The position numbers and the translations under genes were made by a program. A stretch of 64,000 nucleotides of DNA from Sphingomonas sp. LR60 (lineage in GTDB: Bacteria > Pseudomonadota > Alphaproteobacteria > Sphingomonadales > Sphingomonadaceae), in contig NZ_JASPFK010000001.1 in assembly GCF_036855935.1 (NCBI RefSeq), positions 1,337,501 through 1,401,500 of the forward strand. The letters are read 5' to 3'. The notes beneath the pieces were generated by a model. It was not told where the DNA came from, ran no database searches, and worked only from the letters and a program-made list of their open reading frames with translations. Positions 1 through 10,452 of this stretch are shown here, in pieces. Each line of letters begins with the position of its first letter. Position 1 is the stretch's first letter.

Positions 1-327
1 CCGCAGCGCCGCGCTCGCCGTGACCTTGCCCGAGGGGACGATCACCGCGACGCGCACCGGGCCGGACGGCTCGCCCCAGCGGCGGACGCTGCGCTGGGCC
101 GACTGGGCGGCGCAGCTCACCCCCGAGCAAGGCCAGGTCGTCGAGAAGCAGGGAACGCCCGCGATCGAGATCGACGACAATGCCGCGATGGTATGGGCGC
201 CCTATACCGTCACCGTTGCGGGCAAGCCGGTGCAATGCGGGTATAATCTGTTCGACGTGGTGCGCGGGGCGGCGGGATGGAGGATCCTGAACGTCACCTA
301 TTCGGCGCGCGAGACGGGGTGCACGCC

Positions 328-331
<4 letters not shown>
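1..331 (+). CDS. NTF2-like (lumazine-binding type) hypothetical protein, 3' end only
   Basis: The frame is open to the left edge, so the start lies outside the window. The visible ~109 residues have the look of the small cone-shaped NTF2/SnoaL-like fold: alternating strands, a conserved YTVTV..GKPVQCGYNLFDVVR stretch and a closing GWRILNVTYSARETGC strand. Such proteins are usually small ligand-binding or orphan domains, and no function can be assigned from the sequence. The stop overlaps the ATG of the acyl-CoA carboxylase gene by 4 bases, so it is probably the upstream member of the same transcript. Confidence 0.6.
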
Positions 332-2177
<1,846 letters not shown>

Positions 2178-2181
<4 letters not shown>

Positions 2182-2633
2182 TGGCCGGGCGGCACTATGA
2201 CGAATGGCAGGTCGGCGATCGGATCGTCCACGAGATCCGTCGCACCGTCACCGAAACCGACAATCTGCTGTTCACGACGATGACGCACAATCCGCAGCCG
2301 CTCCACCTCGATGCCGAGGCGGCGAAGGCGAGCGAGTTCGGACAGATCCTCGTCAACGGCACCTTCACCTTCGCGTTGATGGTTGGGCTGTCGGTCGGCG
2401 ACACGACGCTGGGAACATTGGTCGCCAACCTCGGCTACGACAAATTGGTGATGCCCAAGCCGGTGTTCATCGGCGATACCCTGCGCGCCGAGACCGAAGT
2501 GCACGAGTTGAAGGACAGCCGTTCGCGGCCGGAGGCGGGGATCGTCACCTTCCTGCATCGGCTGCTCAACCAGCGCGACGAGGTCGTCTGCCAGTGTTTG
2601 CGCACCGCATTGTTGAAGCGGCGCGCGGCATGA
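2178..2633 (+). CDS. MaoC family hot-dog dehydratase
   Basis: This 151-residue single hot-dog domain has the MaoC hydratase signature: an Asn/Asp-containing [21 protein letters not shown] segment followed by the [15 protein letters not shown] helix. Members hydrate 2-enoyl-CoA thioesters, and this subgroup resembles mesaconyl-CoA hydratases. It starts at the ATG overlapping the carboxylase stop (ATGA) and ends with the same 4-base overlap into the CoA-ester lyase gene. The three are therefore translationally coupled and probably act on successive CoA intermediates. The exact substrate is not visible. Confidence 0.85.
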
Positions 2634-3467
2634 AGTTGCGCTCGCTGCTGTTCGTGCCCGGCGACCGGCCGGAGCGGTTCGACAAGGCCGCAGCGAGCGG
2701 CGCGGACGCGCTGATCCTCGACCTGGAGGATGCGGTCGCGCCGGGAAGCAAAGCGGCGGCGCGGGCGGCGGTTGGGGCGCGATTGCGGACGGCGCGGGGG
2801 ACGTGGCGGTATTCGTGCGGGTCAATCCGCTGGGCACGTCGTTGCTCGACGAGGATCTGGCGGCGCTCGGCGGATTGTCGCCGGATGCGGTCGTGTTGCC
2901 GAAGGCGGAGGGGGCGGCGAGCGTTCGCGATCTGGCGGCGCGGCTGACGGCAGTGGGGATCGACGCGCCGATCCTGCCGATCGCGACCGAGACTCCGGCG
3001 GCGATCTTCCAGCTTGGTAGCTATGCCGGGTGCGGGGGGCGCTCGCCGGGCTGACGTGGGGGGCGGAGGATTTGCCGGCAGCGATCGGGGCGGCGACCAG
3101 TCGCGAGGACGATGGTCGGTTTACGGCGCCGTACGAAATGACGCGGTCGCTGGCGTTGTTCGCTGCCCATGCGGCGGGGGTAGCGGCGATCGAGACTGTT
3201 TATCCGGCGTTTCGGGATGACGCGGGGCTTTCGGCCTATGCTGCGCGAGCGGCACGCGACGGCTTCACGGGGATGATGGCTGTCCACCCGGCGCAGGTCG
3301 CGACGATCAACGCCGCTTTCACTCCGACCGACGAACACGTTGCGCACGCGCGGGCGGTGGTCGCGGCGTTCGGGGCGGCGCCGGGGGCCGGGGTGCTGCA
3401 GCTCGATGGCAAGATGATCGATGCGCCGCATCTGGTGCAGGCGCGACGGTTGCTGGCGCGGGTTTAA
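2630..3467 (+). pseudogene. HpcH/HpaI-type CoA-ester lyase (citrate lyase beta-like), frame broken twice
   Basis: Pieces of a CitE-like lyase lie in three successive frames. Residues [20 protein letters not shown] with LDLEDAV (Mg-binding region) come first. Next comes VFVRVNPLGTSLLDEDLAAL with LPKAEG and IATETPAAIF. Last comes LAGLTWGAEDLPAAIGA through AVHPAQVATIN. The breaks fall at a GGGG run (2774-2777) and a GGG run (3028-3030). Adding one G at each restores an uninterrupted 279-residue protein of normal family length. All active-site blocks are otherwise intact, so indel sequencing error is likelier than decay. It would cleave a CoA ester such as malyl- or citramalyl-CoA, third in the carboxylase-MaoC operon. 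Confidence 0.8.
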
Positions 3468-3474
3468 GGCGGTT

Positions 3475-3551
3475 CGTCATTGCGAGCGGAGCGAAGCAAT
3501 CCAGGGCGTCCTGGTCCGGCTCTGGATTGCTTCGCTCCGCTCGCAATGACG
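3475..3551. repeat. Perfect 30-bp inverted repeat (GTCATTGCGAGCG family)
   Basis: Two exactly complementary 30-base arms (3475-3504 and 3522-3551) flank a 17-base loop. The arms begin CGTCATTGCGAGCGGAG and end GCAATCCAG. Related copies lie at 17761-17837 and 21325-21399, and a single arm at 33427-33452. It sits between the CoA-lyase stop and the kinase start. Transcribed, it would fold into a very stable hairpin, and it may end or stabilise upstream transcripts. Confidence 0.9.
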
Positions 3552-3595
3552 GGCTCGGCGCGGAACCGCGCGCCATTCTCCCGCGCTCTGTGGTG

Positions 3596-4945
3596 ATGCA
3601 GGATGATGATCTTTCCAAGGCCCGCCACCGCGCGGTGCCGAGCGGGCGGCTGGCGCGGCTCGGCGGGTTCGGGCGGCTGGCGGGCGGTGTCGCGGGCGGG
3701 ATGCTTGCAGAGGGCGCGCGGCGACTGGCGGCGGGCGAGCGGCCGAAGGTCGGCGACCTGATCCTCACCCCCGGCAATGCGGCGCGCGTCGCCGACCGGT
3801 TGTCGCATCTGCGCGGCGCGGCGATGAAGCTGGGGCAGATGATCTCGATGGACGCGGGCGATGTGTTGCCGCCCGAGTTGCAGACGATCCTCGCACAGCT
3901 TCGCAACCAGGCGTACCGGATGCCGCCGCAACAGCTCGACCGCGTGTTGCGCGAGGAATGGGGCGCGGACTGGCGGCGGCGCTTCCGGCATTTCGACGCG
4001 TCGCCGGTCGCCGCCGCGTCGATCGGGCAGGTGCATCGCGCGACGCTGCCCGATGGGCGGATGCTGGCGATCAAGGTGCAATATCCGGGTGTCGCCGACA
4101 GCATCGGCGCCGATGTCGACAATGTCGCGACGCTGCTGCGCGTCTCGGGGCTGTTGCCCGCGACGCTGGATCTCAAGCCATTGCTGAACGAGGCCAAACG
4201 GCAGCTCGCCGAGGAAGCCGACTATGTCCGCGAGGGCGCGGAGTTGCGTGCCTATCGCGAGCGGCTGGCGGGCGATGCACGTTACGTGGTGCCGACGCTG
4301 GAGGAGGCGCTGACCACCAAGCGCGTGCTGGCGATGGAGTTCGTCGCCGGGCGACCGATCGAGGCGCTGGCGGAGGCGTCGCAGGACGAGCGCGACGCGG
4401 CGATGACGTCGCTCATCACCCTGGTGCTGCGCGAGTTGTTCGAGTTCGGGGTGATGCAGACCGATCCGAACTTCGCCAATTATCGCTGGCAGCCGGAGAC
4501 GGGCGCGTTGGTGCTGCTCGATTTCGGCGCGACGCGGCGGGTGCCTGCAGAAACCGCGGCGGGGTATCGGCGGCTGATCGAGGCGGGGCTGGCGCGCGAT
4601 CGTGACGCGATCCGCGATACCGCCGTCGAGGTCGGGTTTTTGGGCAAGGCGGCAGCGGACGCGCATCGTCCGGCGATCGACCGGATCATCGCGGCGATCG
4701 ACGATGCGCTCAACCGGCCGGGTTCGTTCGACTTCGGCGACCGGGCGTTCGTGCCGGTGGTGCGCGAGGAGGCCAAGGCGCTGGTCGCGGATCGGGCGAC
4801 GTGGCACGTGCCGCACGTCGAGACGCTGTTCGTCCAGCGCAAGGTGAGCGGGACGGCGTTGCTCGCCGCGCGGCTGAAGGCGCGCGTCGACGTGCGGGGG
4901 CTGGCGGCGGGGGCGGTGGGCGAGGATTTGCCCGGGCGGACTTGA
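3596..4945 (+). CDS. ABC1/COQ8-like atypical kinase (UbiB superfamily)
   Basis: This 449-residue protein belongs to the ABC1 atypical kinase-like family, whose COQ8 branch supports ubiquinone biosynthesis. Hallmarks are the KxGQ motif (AAMKLGQMIS), the alanine-rich loop AAASIGQVH replacing the usual glycine-rich loop, an ion-pair lysine in AIKVQYPGV, and LLDFGATR as the metal-binding DFG. The catalytic loop reads QTDPNFANY rather than the bacterial UbiB DPHPGN; that form is the one found in eukaryotic COQ8/ADCK proteins. Start ATG 3596 was chosen because the frame upstream runs into the inverted repeat. coq7 lies elsewhere in the window. The substrate is unknown. Confidence 0.85.
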   Translation: MQDDDLSKARHRAVPSGRLARLGGFGRLAGGVAGGMLAEGARRLAAGERPKVGDLILTPGNAARVADRLSHLRGAAMKLGQMISMDAGDVLPPELQTILAQLRNQAYRMPPQQLDRVLREEWGADWRRRFRHFDASPVAAASIGQVHRATLPDGRMLAIKVQYPGVADSIGADVDNVATLLRVSGLLPATLDLKPLLNEAKRQLAEEADYVREGAELRAYRERLAGDARYVVPTLEEALTTKRVLAMEFVAGRPIEALAEASQDERDAAMTSLITLVLRELFEFGVMQTDPNFANYRWQPETGALVLLDFGATRRVPAETAAGYRRLIEAGLARDRDAIRDTAVEVGFLGKAAADAHRPAIDRIIAAIDDALNRPGSFDFGDRAFVPVVREEAKALVADRATWHVPHVETLFVQRKVSGTALLAARLKARVDVRGLAAGAVGEDLPGRT

Positions 4946-4972
4946 TCCACTCGACTTGAACCGGTTCCCACG

Positions 4973-5077
4973 GTCACCCCGGCGAAGGCCGGGGCCCAGT
5001 TGGGAAGGCCAAAGGAATGAGGCGCAACGCACATCATCAGCGTCCCCCAACTGGGGCCCGGCTTTCGCCGGGGTGAC
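4973..5077. repeat. Inverted repeat, GTCACCCCGGCGAAGG family
   Basis: Arms of about 32 bases (4973-5004 and 5046-5077) start GTCACCCCGGCGAAGGCC and run into CCCAGTTGGG. The right arm has a few mismatches. It separates the convergent kinase and rnhA genes. A second copy with the same arms lies at 56780-56885 between convergent glmM and gpmA. Confidence 0.88.
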
Positions 5078-5099
5078 GATGGGGCTTTGGTCTACGAGA

Positions 5100-5561
5100 T
5101 CAAACGGTCGCCTTGGTCCGCCCCGCCTCGACCGCCGCGTCGCTCGCCAGGCGATCGGCGCGTTCGTTTTCGGGGTGGCCGGCGTGGCCCTTGACCCATT
5201 TCCAGTCGACGCGGTGCGGCTTGGCGGCGGCGAGCAGCGCCTGCCAGAGGTCGGCGTTCTTGACCGGCTTCTTGTCGGCGGTCTTCCAGCCGTTCTTCTG
5301 CCAGCCGTGGATCCACTTCGTCAGCCCGTCCATGACGTAGCGGCTGTCGGTCGACAGCGTCACGCGGCACGGACGGGTCAGCGCGTTGAGGCCCGCGATC
5401 GCGGCGGTCAGCTCCATGCGGTTGTTGGTGGTGAGCGGCTCGCCGCCGGCCAGTTCCTTCTCGTGCTTGCCGGCGCGGATGACCGCGCCCCAGCCGCCGG
5501 GGCCAGGATTGCCCTTACACGCGCCGTCGGTGAACAGCTCGACCTGCGTCAGCTCGGTCAT
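5100..5561 (-). CDS. rnhA: Ribonuclease HI
   Basis: This 153-residue enzyme cuts the RNA strand of RNA-DNA hybrids, removing primers and R-loops. The type I core is complete. The first catalytic Asp is in [15 protein letters not shown], the Glu in NNRMELTA, the second Asp in [10 protein letters not shown] and the last in [11 protein letters not shown], with the basic-protrusion [20 protein letters not shown] between. ATG 5561 overlaps the thrB stop by 4 bases. It is the last gene of ispH-thrB-rnhA. Confidence 0.96.
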   Translation of the reverse strand: MTELTQVELFTDGACKGNPGPGGWGAVIRAGKHEKELAGGEPLTTNNRMELTAAIAGLNALTRPCRVTLSTDSRYVMDGLTKWIHGWQKNGWKTADKKPVKNADLWQALLAAAKPHRVDWKWVKGHAGHPENERADRLASDAAVEAGRTKATV

Positions 5562-6511
5562 GCGAACGCCTCCGGGTGGGCTTCGTACCAGTCCAGCCGT
5601 CGCAAATAGGCGAGCGGGTCCTTGCGCATCACCAACGCATCGGCGGGCGTGTGCAGCCAGTCCCACGCGCGGCTGAGCAGGAAACGGATGCATGCGCCGC
5701 GCGCCAGTAGCGGCAGCGCGGCCCGCTCGGCATCGCTGAGCCCGAACGCCGTGGTATAGCCGGTCAGCAACGCCGCGCCGACCGCGGCATCGGGGTTCTC
5801 TCCGCGCGCATCGAACGTCCACGCCGAATGCATCACCGCAAGGTCGTAGGCGCGCACGTCGGTGCAGGCGAAATAGAAGTCGATCAGCCCGGTGACGATA
5901 TCGCCGTGCATCAGCACGTTGTCCGGGAAGAGATCGGCGTGGATCGCGCTGACCGGCAGACCCAACGGCCAGGCGCGTTCGACGTCCCGAAGCGCGATAT
6001 CGATGCGGTCGAACAGGCCGGGCTGGATCGTGTCGAGGTCGCGCCCGCATTTCTCCAGAAGCGGCCGCCACGTCGCGACGCCCATCGAATTGACGCGCGT
6101 CCGGCGGAAGTCGGCGAGCGCGGCGTGCATGTCGCCCATCGCGGTCGCCGCCGCCTGGGCCTGCGCCGGGGTCGGATGCGAGACGGACACGCCGTTCAGG
6201 AAGCGGATCAGGCACGCCGGGCGGCCCTCCAGCATCTGGATCACGGCGCCGTCGCGATCGGGGATCGCCGGGGGTACCGCCAGCCCGCGCCCGGCCAGAT
6301 GGTCGAGCAGCGCCATGAAGAACGGCAGGTCGTCCGCCGCGACGCGCTTTTCGTAGAGCGTCAGGATGAAGCGCGCCGTCGTGGTGTCGACGAGGTAGTT
6401 GGAATTCTCCACCCCCTCGGCGATGCCCTTGACGGACACCAGTTCACCGACGTCGTAGCGAAGCAGGAAAGCGGCGAGCGCCTCGGCGGAGACGTGCGTG
6501 TAGACAGCCAT
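5558..6511 (-). CDS. thrB: Homoserine kinase (aminoglycoside-phosphotransferase type)
   Basis: This 317-residue protein phosphorylates homoserine for threonine synthesis. It is the APH-fold form of ThrB common in alphaproteobacteria, not the GHMP form. Visible markers are the N-terminal [25 protein letters not shown], the catalytic HADLFPDN and the metal-binding LIDFYFA. It lies 10 bases after ispH and overlaps rnhA, an arrangement often seen in alphaproteobacteria. Confidence 0.94.
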   Translation of the reverse strand: MAVYTHVSAEALAAFLLRYDVGELVSVKGIAEGVENSNYLVDTTTARFILTLYEKRVAADDLPFFMALLDHLAGRGLAVPPAIPDRDGAVIQMLEGRPACLIRFLNGVSVSHPTPAQAQAAATAMGDMHAALADFRRTRVNSMGVATWRPLLEKCGRDLDTIQPGLFDRIDIALRDVERAWPLGLPVSAIHADLFPDNVLMHGDIVTGLIDFYFACTDVRAYDLAVMHSAWTFDARGENPDAAVGAALLTGYTTAFGLSDAERAALPLLARGACIRFLLSRAWDWLHTPADALVMRKDPLAYLRRLDWYEAHPEAFA

Positions 6512-6521
6512 GGTTCGTGCG

Positions 6522-7499
6522 TCAGGCGGCGGCGTCGAGCCCGCGCGGCAGCTTGAACGCGATCGTCTCGCGCGTCGTCTCCTCTTCGCGCTCGGTCACG
6601 TCGAACCGCGTCGCCAGCCGGTCGACCAGCTCGCGCACCAGCAGCTCGGGCGCCGAGGCGCCGGCGGTGATCCCCAGGGTGCCGACGCCCTCGAGGAACG
6701 ACCAGTCGAGATCGGCGGCGCGCTGGATCAGCGCCGCGCGGATGCCCTGCCGCTCGGCGACCTCGACCAGCCGCACCGAGTTCGACGAATTGGGGGCGCC
6801 GATCACCAGCACCGCGTCGCACGCGTCGGCGATCGCCTTGACCGCGGCCTGACGGTTGGAGGTGGCGTAGCAGATGTCCTCGCCGCGCGGGGCCTGGATG
6901 GCGGGGAAGCGGCGGTGGATCGCGGCGACGATCGCGGCGGTATCGTCGACCGACAGCGTCGTCTGGGTCAGGAACGAGAGGTTCTGCGGATCGGGAACGA
7001 CCAAGGTGTCGACGTCCTCGACCGTCTCGACCAGCGACATCGCGCCCGTCGGGACCTGACCGAAGGTGCCGATCACCTCCGGATGCCCGGCATGGCCGAT
7101 GAAGAGGATGTGCCGCCCGGCCTCGACGAGGCGTTCGGCCTGACGATGAACCTTGGAGACGAGCGGGCAGGTGGCGTCGAGATAGTCGAGGCCACGGTCC
7201 TGCGCCTCGGCGGGAACCGATTTGGGAACGCCGTGCGCGGAGAACACCACCGGCGCACCATCGGGCACCTCGGTCAGTTCCTCGACGAACACCGCGCCCT
7301 TCGCCTTGAGCGAATCGACGACAAATTTGTTGTGGACGATCTCGTGCCGGACATAGACCGGCGCGCCATGCTTCTCGATCGCCAGTTCGACGATGCGGAT
7401 CGCGCGATCCACCCCGGCGCAGAAGCCGCGCGGTGCGGCGATCAGCAATTCCAGCGGGCGACGGGGCGTGGCGGCGGGGTCGGTGACGGGATCGGCCAT
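6522..7499 (-). CDS. ispH: 4-hydroxy-3-methylbut-2-enyl diphosphate reductase
   Basis: This 325-residue iron-sulfur enzyme performs the last step of the MEP isoprenoid pathway, giving IPP and DMAPP. The first cluster cysteine is in [13 protein letters not shown]. The second is in [12 protein letters not shown] and the third in [14 protein letters not shown]. The substrate-binding blocks [18 protein letters not shown] and GHPEVIGT are all present. Length is normal for the short form. It heads ispH-thrB-rnhA and is divergent from the lipoprotein gene. Confidence 0.96.
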   Translation of the reverse strand: MADPVTDPAATPRRPLELLIAAPRGFCAGVDRAIRIVELAIEKHGAPVYVRHEIVHNKFVVDSLKAKGAVFVEELTEVPDGAPVVFSAHGVPKSVPAEAQDRGLDYLDATCPLVSKVHRQAERLVEAGRHILFIGHAGHPEVIGTFGQVPTGAMSLVETVEDVDTLVVPDPQNLSFLTQTTLSVDDTAAIVAAIHRRFPAIQAPRGEDICYATSNRQAAVKAIADACDAVLVIGAPNSSNSVRLVEVAERQGIRAALIQRAADLDWSFLEGVGTLGITAGASAPELLVRELVDRLATRFDVTEREEETTRETIAFKLPRGLDAAA

Positions 7500-7615
7500 G
7501 TCGGCGGCTCTACGCGAATGCTTGCTCCGGCGATAGACGGTTCCTATGCTGGCGACGACCCGGGGCCGTTACGCGGCGCCGTATCATCTGTGCCCCATTG
7601 CCCGGGATTGTGTTT

Positions 7616-8263
7616 GTGAACGCTCGCCATATCGCCGCTCCGCTGATCCTCCTGCTCGTGGGTGGATGCGCGAAGAGCGGGGAGATCGATGTTTCCGGCG
7701 GGGGTGCCGGCATCACCGCGGTCCGCAGCGTCTGCCCGACGGTCGGCGTGCCCGCGGGCACCGGCGACGTGACGCTGTTCGATCCGTCGAACAGCCGTGC
7801 TGCCAGCGCGATCGACGTGGTCGCGACGATCAGCAACGTGCGTTCGACCTGCGACGATCAGGGCGCGGACGTGACGACGCGCGTCACCTTCGACGTCCGC
7901 GCGCGCCGCACCCGCACCGACGGGGCCCGTGACGTGACCTTGCCGTACTTCATCGTCGTGACGCGCGGCGGCAGCCAGGTGGTCGCGAAGCGGGTGTCGC
8001 AGGTCGGGCTGCACTTCGATGCGGGGCAGGGGGTCGCCTCCACCAGCGCCGAGGCGAGCAGCGCGGTCGCGCGCAGTGCCGCGACGTTGCCGCAGGAAGT
8101 GCGCGACCGCCTCACGCGCCGCCGCAAGGCCGGCGACGAGGACGCGGCGGTCGATCCGCTCGCCGATCCGAAGGTGCGGTCGGCCGTCGCCTCGTCATCG
8201 TTCGAGGCGCTGGTGGGCTTTCAGCTGACGCAGGATCAGCTGCGTTACAACGCGACGCGCTGA
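7616..8263 (+). CDS. Putative outer-membrane or periplasmic lipoprotein
   Basis: With the GTG at 7616 the protein is 215 residues and begins with a signal peptide, MNARHIAAPLILLLVGGC, ending in a good lipobox. The rest is soluble, with an alternating strand pattern and no motif I recognise. The C-terminal region is basic and serine-rich. A longer start at 7598 (TTG) is possible but would spoil the signal peptide. It stands alone between ispH (divergent) and a small hypothetical gene. Confidence 0.72.
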   Translation: MNARHIAAPLILLLVGGCAKSGEIDVSGGGAGITAVRSVCPTVGVPAGTGDVTLFDPSNSRAASAIDVVATISNVRSTCDDQGADVTTRVTFDVRARRTRTDGARDVTLPYFIVVTRGGSQVVAKRVSQVGLHFDAGQGVASTSAEASSAVARSAATLPQEVRDRLTRRRKAGDEDAAVDPLADPKVRSAVASSSFEALVGFQLTQDQLRYNATR

Positions 8264-8385
8264 GCCGCCGACGAATATTTTCGTCCGACGCACCGATTGG
8301 CGCGAAGGCTCAACCTTTAGGTAACGATCGGCCGTGTACGTCAGCTGATCCGTCGTCGTTATGACGCGGCCGAAGGAAGTAACAC

Positions 8386-8673
8386 GTGAACAGCCTGTCT
8401 CCTCTTGCCGGTGCTGGTTCGACCGTTCGGTCGCTCCCGGCCGTGCGCCCGGCGGCGGCACCTGCGACTCCGGCGACACCGGTGGCTTCGGTCACGGCGA
8501 AGGAACCGGGCGCGGCGTCGACCGGCAGCCTGATCCGTACCGCGAGCGAGCAGCTCGACCAATTCGATCGGGTCATGGAGAAGCTGCGGGCGGGCATGGG
8601 CGCGGGCGCGGCGACCTATGGCGGTGGTGCGCCGGCGGGGCAGACCGGGCAGATCGTCGACCGGCTCGGATAG
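8386..8673 (+). CDS. Small Ala/Pro-rich hypothetical protein
   Basis: This 95-residue frame starts at GTG 8386 with a fair GGAAG ribosome-binding site 8-12 bases upstream. The first half is low-complexity Ala/Pro/Thr. The second half has one amphipathic helix, [18 protein letters not shown], and a Gly-rich tail. No signal peptide and no known domain are visible. It lies 61 bases before ruvB and could be co-transcribed. Coding status rests only on the start context and intact frame. Confidence 0.5.
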   Translation: MNSLSPLAGAGSTVRSLPAVRPAAAPATPATPVASVTAKEPGAASTGSLIRTASEQLDQFDRVMEKLRAGMGAGAATYGGGAPAGQTGQIVDRLG

Positions 8674-8734
8674 GCGAGCACCCAAGGCCTCGGCAGGACT
8701 TGCCCCGCGCGCGTGCTTCGCTACGGAACGAAGC

Positions 8735-9757
8735 GTGACCGATGACGACCGCCTGATCTCGCCCGCGCGCCGCGTCGAGGACGTCGATGCCGCGCTGCGC
8801 CCCAAGACGCTCGACGATTTCGTCGGGCAGAAGGCCGCGCGCGAGAATTTGCGCGTGTTCATCGAGGCCGCGAAGGGGCGTGGCGACGCGCTCGACCATG
8901 TGTTGTTCTTCGGTCCGCCGGGGCTCGGCAAGACGACGCTGGCGCAGATCGTCGCGCGCGAGATGGGGGTCGGCTTTCGCGCGACTTCCGGCCCCGTGAT
9001 CGCCAAGTCGGGCGATCTCGCTGCGCTGCTGACCAATCTCGAGGACGGCGACGTGCTGTTCATCGACGAAATCCACCGGCTCCAGCCCGCGGTGGAGGAG
9101 GTGCTGTATCCGGCGATGGAGGACCGCGCGCTCGACCTGATGATCGGCGAAGGGCCGTCGGCACGCAGCGTGCGGATCGACCTGCCGCGCTTCACCTTGG
9201 TCGGTGCGACGACGCGACAGGGATTGTTGACGACGCCGTTGCGCGATCGGTTCGGGATTCCGGTGCGGCTGCAATTCTATACCGTCGAGGAACTGGAGCG
9301 GGTGGTCTCACGCGCGGCGCAGCTGCTCGACCTGGGGATCGCGCGCGACGGCGCAATGGAGATCGCGCGCCGCGCGCGGGGGACGCCGCGGATCGCCGGG
9401 CGGCTGCTGCGGCGCGTGCGCGACTTCGCCAATGTCGCGGGTTCGCCGGTCGTCGATGCGACCGTTGCGGACCGCGCGCTCAATCGGCTGGAGGTCGATT
9501 CGCTGGGGCTCGATGCGATGGACCGGCGCTATCTCATGATGATCGCGGACATCTATCGCGGCGGGCCGGTCGGGGTCGAGACGCTCGCCGCCGGGCTCAG
9601 CGAGCCGCGCGATACGATCGAGGAAGTGATCGAGCCGTATCTGATCCAGCTCGGGCTGGTCGCGCGCACCGCGCGTGGGCGCGTGCTGAACGCGGGCGGG
9701 TGGAAGCATTTGAGGCTCAACCCGCCTGCGGGGGCGCAGGACGGGTTGTTCGACTGA
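8735..9757 (+). CDS. ruvB: Holliday junction branch-migration helicase RuvB
   Basis: This 340-residue AAA+ motor forms hexameric rings that drive branch migration with RuvA. Seen are the N-terminal [13 protein letters not shown], Walker [10 protein letters not shown], Walker B FIDEIHRL, the sensor block [18 protein letters not shown], and the winged-helix C-terminus ending in [16 protein letters not shown] 8735 gives the expected N-terminus. ruvA and ruvC are not adjacent on the visible side, unlike the usual ruvCAB cluster. Confidence 0.96.
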   Translation: MTDDDRLISPARRVEDVDAALRPKTLDDFVGQKAARENLRVFIEAAKGRGDALDHVLFFGPPGLGKTTLAQIVAREMGVGFRATSGPVIAKSGDLAALLTNLEDGDVLFIDEIHRLQPAVEEVLYPAMEDRALDLMIGEGPSARSVRIDLPRFTLVGATTRQGLLTTPLRDRFGIPVRLQFYTVEELERVVSRAAQLLDLGIARDGAMEIARRARGTPRIAGRLLRRVRDFANVAGSPVVDATVADRALNRLEVDSLGLDAMDRRYLMMIADIYRGGPVGVETLAAGLSEPRDTIEEVIEPYLIQLGLVARTARGRVLNAGGWKHLRLNPPAGAQDGLFD

Positions 9758-9841
9758 ACGGTGGGACTTGAGAGAGATTGCTTGGCCGTTCAGGGGGGCT
9801 CTTACCAAAGGCGTGCTCGTGGACGGGCCCCAACCCAACCC

Positions 9842-9857
9842 CTCCCCTGAAGGGGAG
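9842..9857. terminator. CTCCCC/GGGGAG hairpin between convergent ruvB and TM2 gene
   Basis: A short GC hairpin, CTCCCC-TGAA-GGGGAG, lies about 85 bases after ruvB and 20 bases after the opposing TM2 gene. There is no T-run on either side. It may be a bidirectional stop or just another short intergenic palindrome. Confidence 0.35.
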
Positions 9858-9877
9858 AGGCTTGAATCATCTCTGAC

Positions 9878-10321
9878 TTACGGCCGGCGTGGGTAGCGCG
9901 CGGCGAACTCGCGATCTGACATGATGAGATAGCGAACGGTATCGACCAGCGCCCAGATGCCGGTGACGAGCAGCCCGACCACGGTGAGCGTCAGCACGAG
10001 CATCACGATCGCCGATGTCGTGCGCCCGAGGTAGAAGCGATGGATGCCGAGCGTGCCGAGCAGGAAGGCGAGCGCCGCCGCCACATATTTGTTGCGATCA
10101 TTGTGCGGGACGGCGGTTGCCGCGATCGAGGCCGGCGCGGCGGCGAGCGGAAAGATGTTGAGCGCGCGGCTGCCCGAGGTTTCGAAATCGACCGATTGGC
10201 CGATCGCGGGTTCGCCGCGCTGCGCCCAATCCTCGGGCAGGAAGGTATAACGTTGCCCGTCGTCGCCCGCCACCAAGCCATGCCCGCTGCGCGTATCGAC
10301 GCCAAGAACCTGCCCCCGCAT
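9878..10321 (-). CDS. TM2-domain membrane protein with N-terminal beta domain
   Basis: This 147-residue protein has two parts. Residues 1-50 (MRGQVLGVDTRSGHGLVAGDDGQ..) look like a small cold-shock/OB-like barrel. Residues about 75-135 are a TM2 domain: KYVAAALAFLLGTLGIHRFYLG, the characteristic FYLGR turn, then a second hydrophobic helix ending in GIWALVDTVRYLI. TM2 proteins have no settled bacterial function. ATG 10321 follows a GGGGA-type ribosome-binding site. It is divergent from ptsP. Confidence 0.8.
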   Translation of the reverse strand: MRGQVLGVDTRSGHGLVAGDDGQRYTFLPEDWAQRGEPAIGQSVDFETSGSRALNIFPLAAAPASIAATAVPHNDRNKYVAAALAFLLGTLGIHRFYLGRTTSAIVMLVLTLTVVGLLVTGIWALVDTVRYLIMSDREFAARYPRRP

Positions 10322-10452
10322 CACTATCCCCTTTTCCCGATGACTCGTCTCAACATCGCGTCGCCCGTTTGGCAAGGAGCGACGCGACGGGAGGCGGACA
10401 AAAATATTTTGCTGCGTGGCACCCAAGCCACAGGTCTGATAGCCACGCGGTC

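Noticed and set aside
9842..9857. A strong intrinsic terminator after ruvB
   Set aside because: The hairpin is short and has no T-run on either strand, so it is listed only with low confidence.
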